Positions 8,885 to 18,027 of a stretch of DNA of 64,000 bases are shown one piece after another. The stretch is from positions 9,787-73,786 of the forward strand of contig CAVYYK010000053.1 in assembly GCA_963772635.1 (NCBI GenBank). Reading direction: 5' to 3'. The translations under genes and the position numbers were made by a program. A model generated the notes under the pieces. The model saw only the letters and a program-made list of their open reading frames with translations, had not been told where the DNA came from and ran no database searches. The stretch's first letter is position 1. The number at the start of each line of letters is the position of its first letter. This DNA is from JAUXFS01 sp963772635 (lineage in GTDB: Bacteria > Pseudomonadota > Alphaproteobacteria > Rhodospirillales > Defluviicoccaceae).

Positions 8885-9640
8885 CGCGCTGGGCTGCGAC
8901 AGCTTTGGTCGAATGTCCACCAATTTCGAAGAAATGCGGTTGAGGTAGAAAGTTTTGGCAAGCAGCTATGCCTGTGGTCACCTTCCCAGAACAGCTGCTC
9001 CTGGCTAATTTTCAACGTCCCGAACCTTCCGCTGCTGGTCAGCAATAGGTCGATGACCGGACTACAGTGACGGTCGTCACTGCGCTCCATCACGGCTACC
9101 GACACTCTATGAGTTTGACCTGAAATGCCACGGGGTGGAACATGTGGGGCATGTCGTTTTTGACGGGACCAAGTGGCAGTGGAAGATGATTCGCCTGCAT
9201 CAGCGAAACAGCTTGCTACCCGCGAAGCACTCTGACCTCAATGACCGTTGGTATAAGGTGTTTAGGAAACGCTGGCCGTCACGGTGCCGGAAACATTCCA
9301 TACAACCAAACATTCCATACAACCGACGTGTCGGTCGCGTTCGATGTGATGGAGAATGTTCCCGCGCGATTTGATCACCGAAAGCGACGCTCTCGGCGCT
9401 TGCGAAGAAAGCCAGCAAGAAGATAAGGCCCAATCCAATGAAGCATAACCAGTCGTTTGTGCGAAAGGGTTGCCGCCAACGGGCGCAGAGGCGAGAGTCG
9501 ATGCATATGGCCAATCAGGGGTGCAATGTGAGTATACGAGTTGGTGCGATGGCGTTACGGGAGAAGCTCGTGATATGTAGCGTCAGAAGCCATGGACGTC
9601 GATCACTCTGGTAGAGCCGCCGCGGACCGGACACCCACCA
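8885..9640. other. Intergenic stretch with no convincing gene
   Basis: About 750 bases of lower GC with no coding sequence I can support. On the minus strand around 9442-9370 there is a hydrophobic signal-peptide-like segment (LGLIFLLAFFASAES), but the open frame is short, lacks a clear ribosome site and ends without a recognisable domain. AAACATTCCATACAACC is followed at once by a second copy of ACATTCCATACAACC near 9293-9324, a small direct repeat. Confidence 0.4.
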
Positions 9641-10278
9641 TTGCACGATCCAAGATGTGCTGCAGGTTCTGATGTTGCTCCCACCCGAGCACACCCGATA
9701 CATCAAGCTCATGGTATTCCGTTAGCCGACTGCCAAGCAGAGATCCTGGAACCCGTCTGGGGTCGGCTCGGTTACTGGTCGGACATCGGAAAGCATGAAG
9801 GCCCCGGTGTCTACCTGGAGGCTCAGCCAACGGACCTCGAACTCGAATGGGGGAAGTCGCTGGGTCCCAATGGCCGGGCCGAGCTTGACCGCTACCGAAA
9901 GGTCGGCTTTCGCGTAGAGCCTCATTCCCGGGGATATCACATCCACACAACACCCGAAACTATCCGTGCGAGCCAACTCTACCGGACATCCCTCACGAAG
10001 TCGGTCACTACGTCGACTACGTGACGTCCAAGAAATTCTTCGATTGGGGCGACGATTGCGAGCGATTCTGGGACCTATACGACGCAAAGCCCTCCCATGA
10101 GAAAGAAGTGTTCGCTCATCGCTACGCCGACGAATTCCGGCGGGAAATGGAGGTCAAGCACCTCATTCCCTTCTCGCCGACCTACGACCCTGAGATCATT
10201 CGCCAGGACCGACTGATGCCGGAGTGGTTCGCGCCGACTCGAAGAGTTCTCATAAAAAGACGATCAAGCGGACGTTGA
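9641..10278 (+). pseudogene. Frame-broken gene of unknown function with an HEXXH motif
   Basis: Two overlapping frames carry consecutive parts of what looks like one protein. The first (to about 9965) reads LGYWSDIGKHEGPG then FRVEPHSRGYHIHTTPETI. The second (from about 9975, stop at 10278) reads LPDIPHEVGHYVDYV then KFFDWGDDCERFWDLYDAKP. The junction near 9960-9980 needs a one-base shift. HEVGH fits the HEXXH zinc-metallopeptidase signature. An upstream frame (LLPPEHTRYIKLMVFR, about 9670-9724) may be a further N-terminal piece, which would mean a second break. I do not recognise the family, and the HEXXH could be coincidental. Confidence 0.4.
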
Positions 10279-10609
10279 ATAGCGTGGTTCAGAAGAACCT
10301 TCTGCCTTCTGGCATCAACTTATGAGGATCAGCGATCTCAGCGGCGCTATTCAACGCCGCCTATCGCTGATCCTTGGTGACCCGACGCGAGCCGATCGAA
10401 CTGTTTTCCCTCAGCTGGCTATCCCGTCATCCGAGTTGGCCCTCTCACTCTGCGACGACATTGGTTGAATTCCGCGACCTCGCCGAGGATGTTGTCGGCG
10501 CCTTTCTCGCCGTAGAAGTACATCGCCGTCCGTTGGTCCGCGTAACTGGACCGCGATAATCGAAGGGCTGGTGGATCACCCCACCCTTCTGCCGACAAGG
10601 AAGCCCGCC
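10279..10609. other. Intergenic stretch with a strong hairpin and a possible gene remnant
   Basis: The region holds the hairpin listed separately. On the minus strand at about 10530-10463 an uninterrupted fragment reads ADQRTAMYFYGEKGADNI, then LGEVAEFNQ. It looks protein-like but has no start and stops soon after, so it may be the decayed end of a lost gene. Nothing else is recognisable. Confidence 0.35.
10326..10373. terminator. Two-part stem-loop, possible terminator
   Basis: GGATCAGCGAT (10326-10336) pairs perfectly with ATCGCTGATCC (10363-10373). Inside it GCGGCG pairs with CGCCGC around CTATTCAA. Only TT follows, so it is a weak intrinsic terminator at best. It may instead be a small repeat or cruciform. 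Confidence 0.45.
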
Positions 10610-10756
10610 ATGACCCTCTATCTCGACGAAAAAAAGGTGCGCGCCCATCTCGCCATGGCCGACCTGATCCCGGCGATGGAGAAGGCCCTCGTCGATTTCT
10701 CGGCCGGGCGTTGCGTCCAGCCGGTGCGCACCGCCATTCCGGTCGAGGCGGCTTGA
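10610..10756 (+). pseudogene. Truncated 5' copy of the ornithine-cyclodeaminase-like gene
   Basis: The first 47 codons match the start of the gene at 16965: MTLYLDE, then an identical run from DLIPAMEKALVDFSAGR to IPVEA. The match stops abruptly at 10750, where the full gene continues HGGIF and this copy runs into a TGA after two codons. The two copies differ at several bases in the first 70 nucleotides but hardly at all in the last 85, so this is not a very recent duplicate. Only the N-terminal edge of the substrate domain remains and no function is expected. Confidence 0.75.
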
Positions 10757-10784
10757 GCTGCGGCTCTAAACAGAAGAGGGGCGC

Positions 10785-13043
10785 CTACATCGGACGCGAA
10801 ATCTCCCCTTTGCCGAATTCCATCAGATCGTTGAACTGTTCGGCGGGCAGGGGCTCGCTCAGATAATATCCTTGGACGAAATCGCACCCGCGTTGCCGCA
10901 GGAAGCGCAACTGCTCCTCGGTTTCCACGCCCTCCGCGGTGACGTCGATACGAAGGCTCCGGGCCATCGCGATAATCGCCTCCACCAAACTGACGTCCCC
11001 CCGGTCCGTCGGCAGGCCAAAAATGAAGGATTTGTCGATTTTCAGCCCGTTGACGGGAAAGCGCTTGAGGTAGCTGAGCGCGGAATAGCCGATGCCAAAA
11101 TCGTCCACCGAAAGACGAACGCCGAGCCGCCCCAGTTCGTGCAGGATCTTCCTGGTATCGGGAAGATCCTCCATCAGCAGCCCCTCGGTAATCTCCAACT
11201 CCAGGCAGTGATGCGGTATGTCATAGCGTGCCAACGCCTGACCGATGTCGCGAACCAGCCCTTCTGCCCTGAATTGTCGGCTGGAGATATTCAGCGACAG
11301 CCTAAACGCGCCGTGTCCGCGGCCGAGCGCGCTTCTTCTCTCGTGACATGCCGTGTTCATCATCCACCGGCCGATGGGCACGATCAGGCCGGTCTCCTCC
11401 GCGAGAGGAATAAACCGAGAGGGCGGCACTTCGCCGAGCTCGACGTTGTTCCAGCGCAATAGCGCCTCCGCCCCGACAATCCGTCCGGAAATCGTCTCGA
11501 CGATCGGTTGGTAGTGAATCGCCAGCTCCTGACGCTCCAGCGCATGGGACAATTGGCCCTCGATCCCCATCCGCTCCAGGGCGTGCACGTTGAGCTCAGG
11601 ACTGAAAAACCGAAACGTATTCCGGCCGCGCTGCTTGGCCCTGTACATGGCGATATCCGCGTTTTGCATCAGCACGTCGGGATGTTCGCCATCGTCCGGA
11701 TACACCGCCGCACCAATACTCGCGGTTACAAAAGCCTCCCGACTTCCGAGCGCGAATGGACTGGAGAACGCTTTGAGGATCTTGTGGATGACCGGCTCCG
11801 TGTCGGCGATGTCCTTGATCTTGGGCAGAATGACCGTGAATTCGTCCCCGCCCAGCCGCGCGACCGTATCTTCCTCACGAACACACGAAGAGAGCCTCTT
11901 CGCCGCCAACATCAGGAATTGATCGCCGGCGGCATGTCCCAGGGTATCGTTGATCTTTTTGAAGTGATCCAGGTCGACGTACAAGACCCCCACCTTGTTT
12001 CGATACCGGCGTGCGCTGGCCATCGCAGTTTGCAGGTGATCCATGGCGAGGAATCTGTTCGGCAGACTGGTGATCGCGTCGAACCGGGCTTGGCGAAGCA
12101 ACTGGGTCTCGTAGTCCTTGATGACCGTGATGTCTTCCTGGACGAGGACGTAATGGGTAATGGCGCCGTCGGATGCCCTAACGGGACTTATCGACGCGTA
12201 GACCCAAAAGGGCGAACCGTCTTTCTTGGTATTCTGCAATTCTCCGCGCCACTCGCGCCCTTGAGACGCGGTGTTCGTAAGGTCCTCATACTGGCGACGC
12301 GCGGTGCCTGCCGATGCCAGCAAGCTCGGCGTCTTGCCAACGATTTCCTCGATCGTATACCCCGTGACTTCGAGGAACTTCGGGTTGACGTACTCGATTT
12401 CGCCATTGGGGTCGGTGATCAGCACCATCGCCGGGCTATGCTCCACGGCGGTGGAAAGCTTTCGCACCTGTTCGTCGGCCCGTTTACGCTCGGTGATGTC
12501 GGTGACGACCATCCACCATTGCCCGGCGCCCAACTGGCCATCCGGCGCGAATACGCTTTCCAATTCGGCAAAGCGCTCGGAGCCGTCGTCCCGCGCCAGG
12601 GTGATTTCGCACGTGTCTCGGCCGTTCCCGTCGAAGACCCGGTGCCAGTGGGCGTAGAAGGTGGCCTGTTGATCCGGATCGACAAAACGGGAGAAGGGGG
12701 TGCCGGGCAATCGAGACTTTTCGACCCCCATTAAGTCCGCGGCAACGACGTTCGCCTCCTGGATGAGACCTTTTTCACTGAGTGTCAAATAGCCGACGGG
12801 GGCAAGATTAAACAGATTCAGGTAGCGGGTGCGCACCGTCTCGAGATCGAGCTGAGCCTGGCGAAGTTCCTCGTTCTGGGCTTCCAGTTCAATCTGATGG
12901 ACCTGGAGTTCGTGGATGAGTAGGCGCGTCGCGTCGTCGTCCCCTGCCGAGGCTTCCGTCGCGCCACCATCCTGCCGTCGCGAGGCTTTTTCCGCCTTCG
13001 TGCGTAGCTTTCGAACCGATCCGCCCATGGTTTTGCCGCGCAA
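10785..13043 (-). CDS. PAS-PAS-GGDEF-EAL cyclic-di-GMP signalling protein
   Basis: A 752-residue cytoplasmic sensor. After a coiled N-terminus (about residues 40-75) come two PAS domains (about 75-190 and 195-315), a GGDEF diguanylate cyclase domain with intact RLGGDEF (about 325-490) and an EAL phosphodiesterase domain with intact VGAEALLRW, DDFGIGYS and QGYYLSEPL (about 500-745). Both catalytic signatures are kept, so it may synthesise and degrade cyclic-di-GMP. No membrane segment is visible. TTG 13043 is favoured because the only good ribosome site (AGGGGGAG) lies 9-10 bases before it; ATG 13028 is the alternative. A palindrome upstream at 13108-13123 may be an operator. Confidence 0.9.
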   Translation of the reverse strand: MRGKTMGGSVRKLRTKAEKASRRQDGGATEASAGDDDATRLLIHELQVHQIELEAQNEELRQAQLDLETVRTRYLNLFNLAPVGYLTLSEKGLIQEANVVAADLMGVEKSRLPGTPFSRFVDPDQQATFYAHWHRVFDGNGRDTCEITLARDDGSERFAELESVFAPDGQLGAGQWWMVVTDITERKRADEQVRKLSTAVEHSPAMVLITDPNGEIEYVNPKFLEVTGYTIEEIVGKTPSLLASAGTARRQYEDLTNTASQGREWRGELQNTKKDGSPFWVYASISPVRASDGAITHYVLVQEDITVIKDYETQLLRQARFDAITSLPNRFLAMDHLQTAMASARRYRNKVGVLYVDLDHFKKINDTLGHAAGDQFLMLAAKRLSSCVREEDTVARLGGDEFTVILPKIKDIADTEPVIHKILKAFSSPFALGSREAFVTASIGAAVYPDDGEHPDVLMQNADIAMYRAKQRGRNTFRFFSPELNVHALERMGIEGQLSHALERQELAIHYQPIVETISGRIVGAEALLRWNNVELGEVPPSRFIPLAEETGLIVPIGRWMMNTACHERRSALGRGHGAFRLSLNISSRQFRAEGLVRDIGQALARYDIPHHCLELEITEGLLMEDLPDTRKILHELGRLGVRLSVDDFGIGYSALSYLKRFPVNGLKIDKSFIFGLPTDRGDVSLVEAIIAMARSLRIDVTAEGVETEEQLRFLRQRGCDFVQGYYLSEPLPAEQFNDLMEFGKGEISRPM

Positions 13044-13107
13044 GGCGCAGCTCTCCCCCTCTTATTATCCCCGCAATCGAATGACCCGACGAGTGGTAGA
13101 TTAAGAA

Positions 13108-13123
13108 TAACCCATTTAGGGTA
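13108..13123. promoter_or_regulatory. Imperfect palindrome upstream of the PAS-GGDEF-EAL gene
   Basis: On the minus strand the sequence is TACCCTAAATGGGTTA, a 6-4-6 inverted repeat with one mismatched pair, 65 bases before the start codon. It closely resembles the perfect palindrome TACCCCAAATGGGGTA at 52814, which suggests a common regulator. No regulator is identified. Confidence 0.35.
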
Positions 13124-13242
13124 TCTTGGCTCGCGACGCAAGTGCTGGTGCAAACGAAAGTCCCCCGCCGTAAGCAAATACGACCAGAAATACGTAAACA
13201 AGACATCACTACAATTTCAAATTGCGCCCGTAGCGTCAGAAT

Positions 13243-16200
13243 TTAGAAGGAACCATCGTTCTCTACGTCAGGTTGCCTCGCAATCGTCGCAATTCCTGTG
13301 ATCTCTCCGTACTCATCGATCATGCGTGAGAGCGTAATGCGGACGGGAATGACCGCGCCGGAACTATGCTGACGCGTTCCCTGGATATTCCGCACGTCCT
13401 CGCCCTGCTTAGACCGTTGAAGCAACGCGCGGACATGATCACGGTGTTCCAATGGCGTCAGAACTTCCGCGGCTTGACCGACGAGGGCCTCCCGCGGCCA
13501 ACCGTAGCGAAGTACTGCCTCGGTGTTCACGTCGATCACGAGACCATCCATATCTTCGATGACGATCGGATCGAAAGCGTCTCGGAACAGCTGCGACATT
13601 TGCAGCAAGTGCCGATGCTCTTTTCCTTGGTCGGTGATGTCCCGTTCGGTGGTGGCGACCGCCTGCGGCCTTCCTTCCTCATCCCTGAGCAAGGTAACCG
13701 TCAACAGAACGTCGAGCAGGCGGCCATCCCTGCTCTTCCGTCTTGTCGCGAACGGTTCGACGATCTCTCCGCGGATCACTCTCGGCATCAGCCTTAGCAT
13801 TTCCCGGTTTTCACCCTCCGAGAATGTCGAAGAGATATTCATCCCCAATGCTTCGTTTTCCGAGAACCCGTACATGTGCGCGGCGCCCCGGTTCCAGGCG
13901 AGGATTGTGCCCTCCAGGTCCTGAACGGTTACCGCATCGTTGGAGTCCCTGACGACCGCGGCGAGTCGGGACTGCGCTTCCAATAACTTGCGTTCGGAAA
14001 TATCCACGAAGGTAACGACCACGCCGCTGATCACGTTTGCCGTGGTCCGGTAAGGGTTGATCCGAACGCTGTACCATCTCCCGTCCTTGCTCCTGGCTTC
14101 TCTTTCCTGGGGTATCAAGGTGGCGAGAACCTGCCTCACATCATCGACCAAGTCCGGATAATCGATGTTGGAGGCGATATGGGAGATCGGACGACCGACA
14201 TCGGCCGCGACGATGTGGATGGCGTTGGCGACGGCCGGTGTAAAACGGGCGACATTGAGTTCGCCGTCCAGAAAAATCGTGCCAATCTCCGTGCTCGTCA
14301 AGAGATTGGTCATGTCATCGTTGGTCTTGCCGAGTTCCTCGATTTTTTTCTCGAGTTCCGCGTTGAGAGTTATTAGTTCTTCATTTATCGACTGTAGTTC
14401 CTCCTTCGACGTTTCAAGTTCTTCATTTGTGCTCTGCAGTTCCTCATTAGCTGATTGCAGTTCTTCGTTGGTGGATTTCAATTCCTCATTGGATGTCTCG
14501 AGTTCCTCCACGGTTGTCTGAAGATACTCGTTTGTGGTCCTGAGTTCCCGCTCCAGTTCCGCGATTCGATGCTGACTTTCGTCCGACAAGCCGGCATCCG
14601 AACAGACTTCATCCGCTTCGTGGCTCGCAACGTCGTGAAAAACTATGATCGCCAAGCCGCGGAACTCGGGCGGCTCGAGGATCGGCCTCACGATCAGGTT
14701 GATCTCCCGAATGGTGTCATCGGACTTGACCTTCACCCCTTCGTAGCAGACCTCCTGGTGTTTCGAAAATGCCTTGCGTATGGCGGTCGATAGCTGGATC
14801 CTCAGGCCTTCACGCGCCATCGCCTCGATATTGAGAGAGGCAATACCCGAGGGCGGCTCCAGGTAGTTGCCCGTCCGTCCGTGAACAAACAAGATCTCAC
14901 CGGCCTTGTCGACGAGGACGCAAGCGGGTGAATAGTCCGCCAGCAACAGGTTTCCAATCAATTCCCGGTAGCCAAGCGGCTTGCCGGGCTTTGCGGCGTC
15001 AATCGACTGCAGCCGTTGCCGGGCGCCCGTGACCGGCATCGACATGTCGAATCCCGGCACGCGGGCCCTTCCGAGATCTTCGCTTCGGAAGATCTTCGCC
15101 TTCCTGTCGACAGTCGAGAATATTTGGGTGTGCCGACCGACGGTCTCCGAACTTCCGAGAAAAAGGTAACCGCCGGGTTTAAGGGCATAGTGGAAGAGAG
15201 AAATGACTTTCGCCTGCCACTCAGGCTCCATGTAAATCAGCAAATTCCGACAGCTGATCAAATCCAGTTTGGAGAACGGCGGATCTTTAACCACATTTTG
15301 CTCGGCAAATATAAGCATATCTCGTATATTTCTTTTAATTTGAAGCGTTGAATCGGATTTCGTGAAATATTTTTTTACATATTTTTCAGGAACATCGACC
15401 GATATGCTTTCAGGATAAAGCCCCTGCCTACCGACATTGATAGCGTTCGAGTCGAGATCGGTGGCAAAGATCTGCGCGCCACGATCCTCGTTCCTCGATG
15501 ACAATTCGTTCTCGAGAAGAAGGGCAATGGAGTAGGCCTCCTCACCCGTGGAACAACCGGGCACCCATATCCGTATGGTTTCGCCGGGTTTCTTGCTTTT
15601 TATGAGGGCCGGTATCACCATACTCTCGAGGGCCGAGAATGCGTCGGAATCGCGAAAGAAATTGGTGACGCCGATGAGCAACTCGTTGAACAGCGCATCG
15701 ACTTCGCCGGGATTTTTCCGCAGATAAAGCACGTAATCGTCGAGGCTGTCGATGTTGTGGACTGCCAGCCGTCTTTCTATCCGGCGTAAGACCGTGTTTT
15801 TTTTGTAGAAAGACAGATCCTGCCCGGTTTGTGCTCGGATGAGCACGAAAACCTTGCTCAATCCTTCTTCGGGCTCGGCGCCCTCCTTGCCCCCGAGTCG
15901 GCGGCGCCTGTCGTGTGCTCCGTGGAAGTATCCAATCAGAAGCTCGGGCATTTGATCCGGCGGGAGAACGAAATCGGCCAGGTGCGTGGAGACGGCGCTC
16001 CGCGGCATACCATCGTAGTCGGCGGTGTCCGGGTCCTGGACGATGACCATGCCGCCCTCTCCCTTCACCGCCTTGAGGCCGAGCGTTCCTTCCGTCCCGG
16101 TCCCGGAGAGGACGATACAGGCGGCCCGGTCGCCCCTGTCTTGCGCCAGCGATCGGAAGAAGAAGTCGATCGGATGTCGCAGGCCCCGAGGTTCCTTCGG

Positions 16201-16623
16201 CGGCAATAGCTGAAGGATGCCGTGCAGAATCCCGAGATCGCGGTCGGGCGGAATCACGTAAACGTTGTCGATCGCGACCGGCATCTGGTCGTCGATTTCG
16301 TTGACCTCGAGTTTGGCGAATTTGCCGATCAGTTCCGGAAGCAGGCTCTTGTGGGTGGGATCCAGATGCTGCACGACGACGAACGCCATGCCGGGCTCCG
16401 CAGGAAGCTCCTTGAAGAACTTTTCGAGCGCGCTCAAACCTCCGGCCGACGCGCCGATCGCAACGATCGGGAAGGGCTGCGGTTCGCTTGGTTTCGGATC
16501 GGGTTCATCTTTCGGCGTGGTTTGAGCGGTCTCGTCGGAGGCCGAGGCGTCCGGAATTGACAGCCGATCAACCGCCGCCTGCATAGCACGCTGTTTCCTT
16601 GGAAGGCTCTTATCCTCCGCCAT
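13243..16623 (-). CDS. CheB-CheR-PAS chemotaxis-type hybrid (methylesterase/methyltransferase)
   Basis: A 1126-residue fusion. A disordered Pro/Glu-rich leader (1-50) precedes a CheB-like domain (about 50-235; GASAGG nucleophile Ser, VVQHLDPTHKS His). Next are a CheR N-terminal and SAM-binding domain (about 260-530; VPGCSTGEEAYS, IFATDLDSNAI), a long coiled coil of heptads rich in NEELQ/NEELE (about 680-770) and three PAS domains (about 770-1120). The third CheB catalytic residue, normally Asp in an SGTGTDG-type motif, is Glu here (SGTGTEG). Such hybrids often work with sensor kinases instead of in classical chemotaxis. A PAS-GGDEF-EAL gene lies 199 bases downstream on the same strand. Confidence 0.9.
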   Translation of the reverse strand: MAEDKSLPRKQRAMQAAVDRLSIPDASASDETAQTTPKDEPDPKPSEPQPFPIVAIGASAGGLSALEKFFKELPAEPGMAFVVVQHLDPTHKSLLPELIGKFAKLEVNEIDDQMPVAIDNVYVIPPDRDLGILHGILQLLPPKEPRGLRHPIDFFFRSLAQDRGDRAACIVLSGTGTEGTLGLKAVKGEGGMVIVQDPDTADYDGMPRSAVSTHLADFVLPPDQMPELLIGYFHGAHDRRRRLGGKEGAEPEEGLSKVFVLIRAQTGQDLSFYKKNTVLRRIERRLAVHNIDSLDDYVLYLRKNPGEVDALFNELLIGVTNFFRDSDAFSALESMVIPALIKSKKPGETIRIWVPGCSTGEEAYSIALLLENELSSRNEDRGAQIFATDLDSNAINVGRQGLYPESISVDVPEKYVKKYFTKSDSTLQIKRNIRDMLIFAEQNVVKDPPFSKLDLISCRNLLIYMEPEWQAKVISLFHYALKPGGYLFLGSSETVGRHTQIFSTVDRKAKIFRSEDLGRARVPGFDMSMPVTGARQRLQSIDAAKPGKPLGYRELIGNLLLADYSPACVLVDKAGEILFVHGRTGNYLEPPSGIASLNIEAMAREGLRIQLSTAIRKAFSKHQEVCYEGVKVKSDDTIREINLIVRPILEPPEFRGLAIIVFHDVASHEADEVCSDAGLSDESQHRIAELERELRTTNEYLQTTVEELETSNEELKSTNEELQSANEELQSTNEELETSKEELQSINEELITLNAELEKKIEELGKTNDDMTNLLTSTEIGTIFLDGELNVARFTPAVANAIHIVAADVGRPISHIASNIDYPDLVDDVRQVLATLIPQEREARSKDGRWYSVRINPYRTTANVISGVVVTFVDISERKLLEAQSRLAAVVRDSNDAVTVQDLEGTILAWNRGAAHMYGFSENEALGMNISSTFSEGENREMLRLMPRVIRGEIVEPFATRRKSRDGRLLDVLLTVTLLRDEEGRPQAVATTERDITDQGKEHRHLLQMSQLFRDAFDPIVIEDMDGLVIDVNTEAVLRYGWPREALVGQAAEVLTPLEHRDHVRALLQRSKQGEDVRNIQGTRQHSSGAVIPVRITLSRMIDEYGEITGIATIARQPDVENDGSF

Positions 16624-16964
16624 ACCGGTCTCTCCCGCAAAAAACGTTCGGCGGTGCTTGGCTCGACGCGCCTGCGGCTGTCATCTTCGCGATCCCCCCG
16701 CCCTATCCCGAGTATACGACAATTTCGGACGCGGCACCCTGGACAACGATCACCCGCAGTCATCGCGCCGAACCTGGTGTTGCCGCTTTCGTCTCATATT
16801 CGGTCGCTGCCGGAGCCAGCCTCGATCCAGACTCCGTTGGCGATGTATTTCAAAAAGCCCTGTGTGACAACAGGGACGAGCCATGCATTTGTTGCGTATC
16901 AAACCTCGCGCTGTTTGCTGCCCGGGGCGTTTGCGGATAACCTCTCGCAGCAAGGAGGTTCGCC
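16624..16964. other. Divergent intergenic region
   Basis: 340 bases between the CheB-CheR gene (minus) and the ornithine-cyclodeaminase-like gene (plus). It ends in AAGGAGG, the ribosome site of the latter. CCTGTGTGACAACAGG near 16859 is a small inverted repeat. No further gene is visible. Confidence 0.4.
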
Positions 16965-18027
16965 ATGACCCTTTATCTCGACGAAGATCAGGTACGGGCG
17001 CATTTGCGCATGGCCGATCTGATCCCGGCGATGGAGAAGGCCCTCGTCGATTTCTCGGCCGGGCGCTGCGTCCAGCCGGTGCGCACCGCCATTCCGGTCG
17101 AGGCGCATGGCGGCATCTTCCTGTCGATGCCGGCGCTCGCCGAGGGAATGGGGGTCAAGCTGGTCACCTTCTATCCCGGCAACGCCGAGCGCGGCCTGCC
17201 GACGCCATATGGCGACGATCCTGCTGTTCGATCCGGAAACCGGCGCGCCGCTGGCGGTGATGGACGGGCGGCTGATCACCGAAATGCGCACCGCGGCGGT
17301 CTCCGCCGTGGCGACCAAGCTGCTCGCGCCGAAGGACGCCCACGTGCTCGCGGTGCTCGGCAGCGGGGTGCAGGCGCGAAGCCACGTCGAGGCGCTGAAA
17401 TTGGTCCGCGACTTCGCCGAAATCCGGGTGTGGAGCCGCACGCCCGCCCACGCCGAACGGTTCGCCGCCGAAATCGGCGGCGTCGCCCGATCCGCCGAGG
17501 ACGCCGTCCGCGGCGCGCAGGTGGTGGTGACGGTCACTTCCGCCAGCGAACCGGTGCTGCGTGGCGCCTGGCTGGAGCCGGGCTGTCATGTCAATGCGGT
17601 CGGGGCGCCCCGGCCCGATTGGCGGGAGCTGGACGACGCGGTGATGGCAAACCTCGTCTTCGTCGACTCCCGCGAGGCGGCGCGCACGGAATCCGGCGAC
17701 GTCATCCGGTCCGGCGCCGAGATCTACGCCGAGCTCGGCGAGGCCCTCGCCGGCATCAGGCCGGCGCCGGCGGAACAGACCACGGTATTCAAATCGCTGG
17801 GAATGGCGGTCGAGGACGTCGCCGCGGCGCTGTTGGTGTATCGGGCGGCGCGAGGTAGCGAGTGCCCGGTCGCGGTTCATGCGGGGAGGACGTGGTCGTC
17901 GTCGACGATGCCGGCGGCGATCCGTGCCTTCAGCCGGCTCAGCCGCTCCCGTTCGCTCGCCGAGCGCAGCTGTCCGCAGGCGGCCATGATGTCGCGGCCG
18001 CGGGGCACCCGGATCGGCGCCGAGTAG
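16965..18027 (+). CDS. Ornithine cyclodeaminase / mu-crystallin family protein (frameshifted)
   Basis: NAD(P)-binding family that includes ornithine cyclodeaminase, alanine dehydrogenase and ketimine reductases. The N-terminal part reads in one frame to LVTFYPGNAERGLPT. The rest (MATILLFDPETGAPLAVMDG, then the Rossmann motif VLGSGVQARSH and WSRTPAHAERFA) is in the next frame. One extra C in GACGCCATATG near 17208 accounts for the break. In the restored frame no stop occurs until 18027, inside antisense rlmN, although the family normally ends near VYRAARG (about 17855), so a second indel near the 3' end is likely. AAGGAGG precedes the ATG. The substrate is unknown. A truncated copy of its 5' end lies at 10610. 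Confidence 0.75.

Noticed and set aside
9200..9514. Small exported protein on the minus strand
   Set aside because: It has one hydrophobic segment but no credible start or ribosome site, and an unremarkable remainder.
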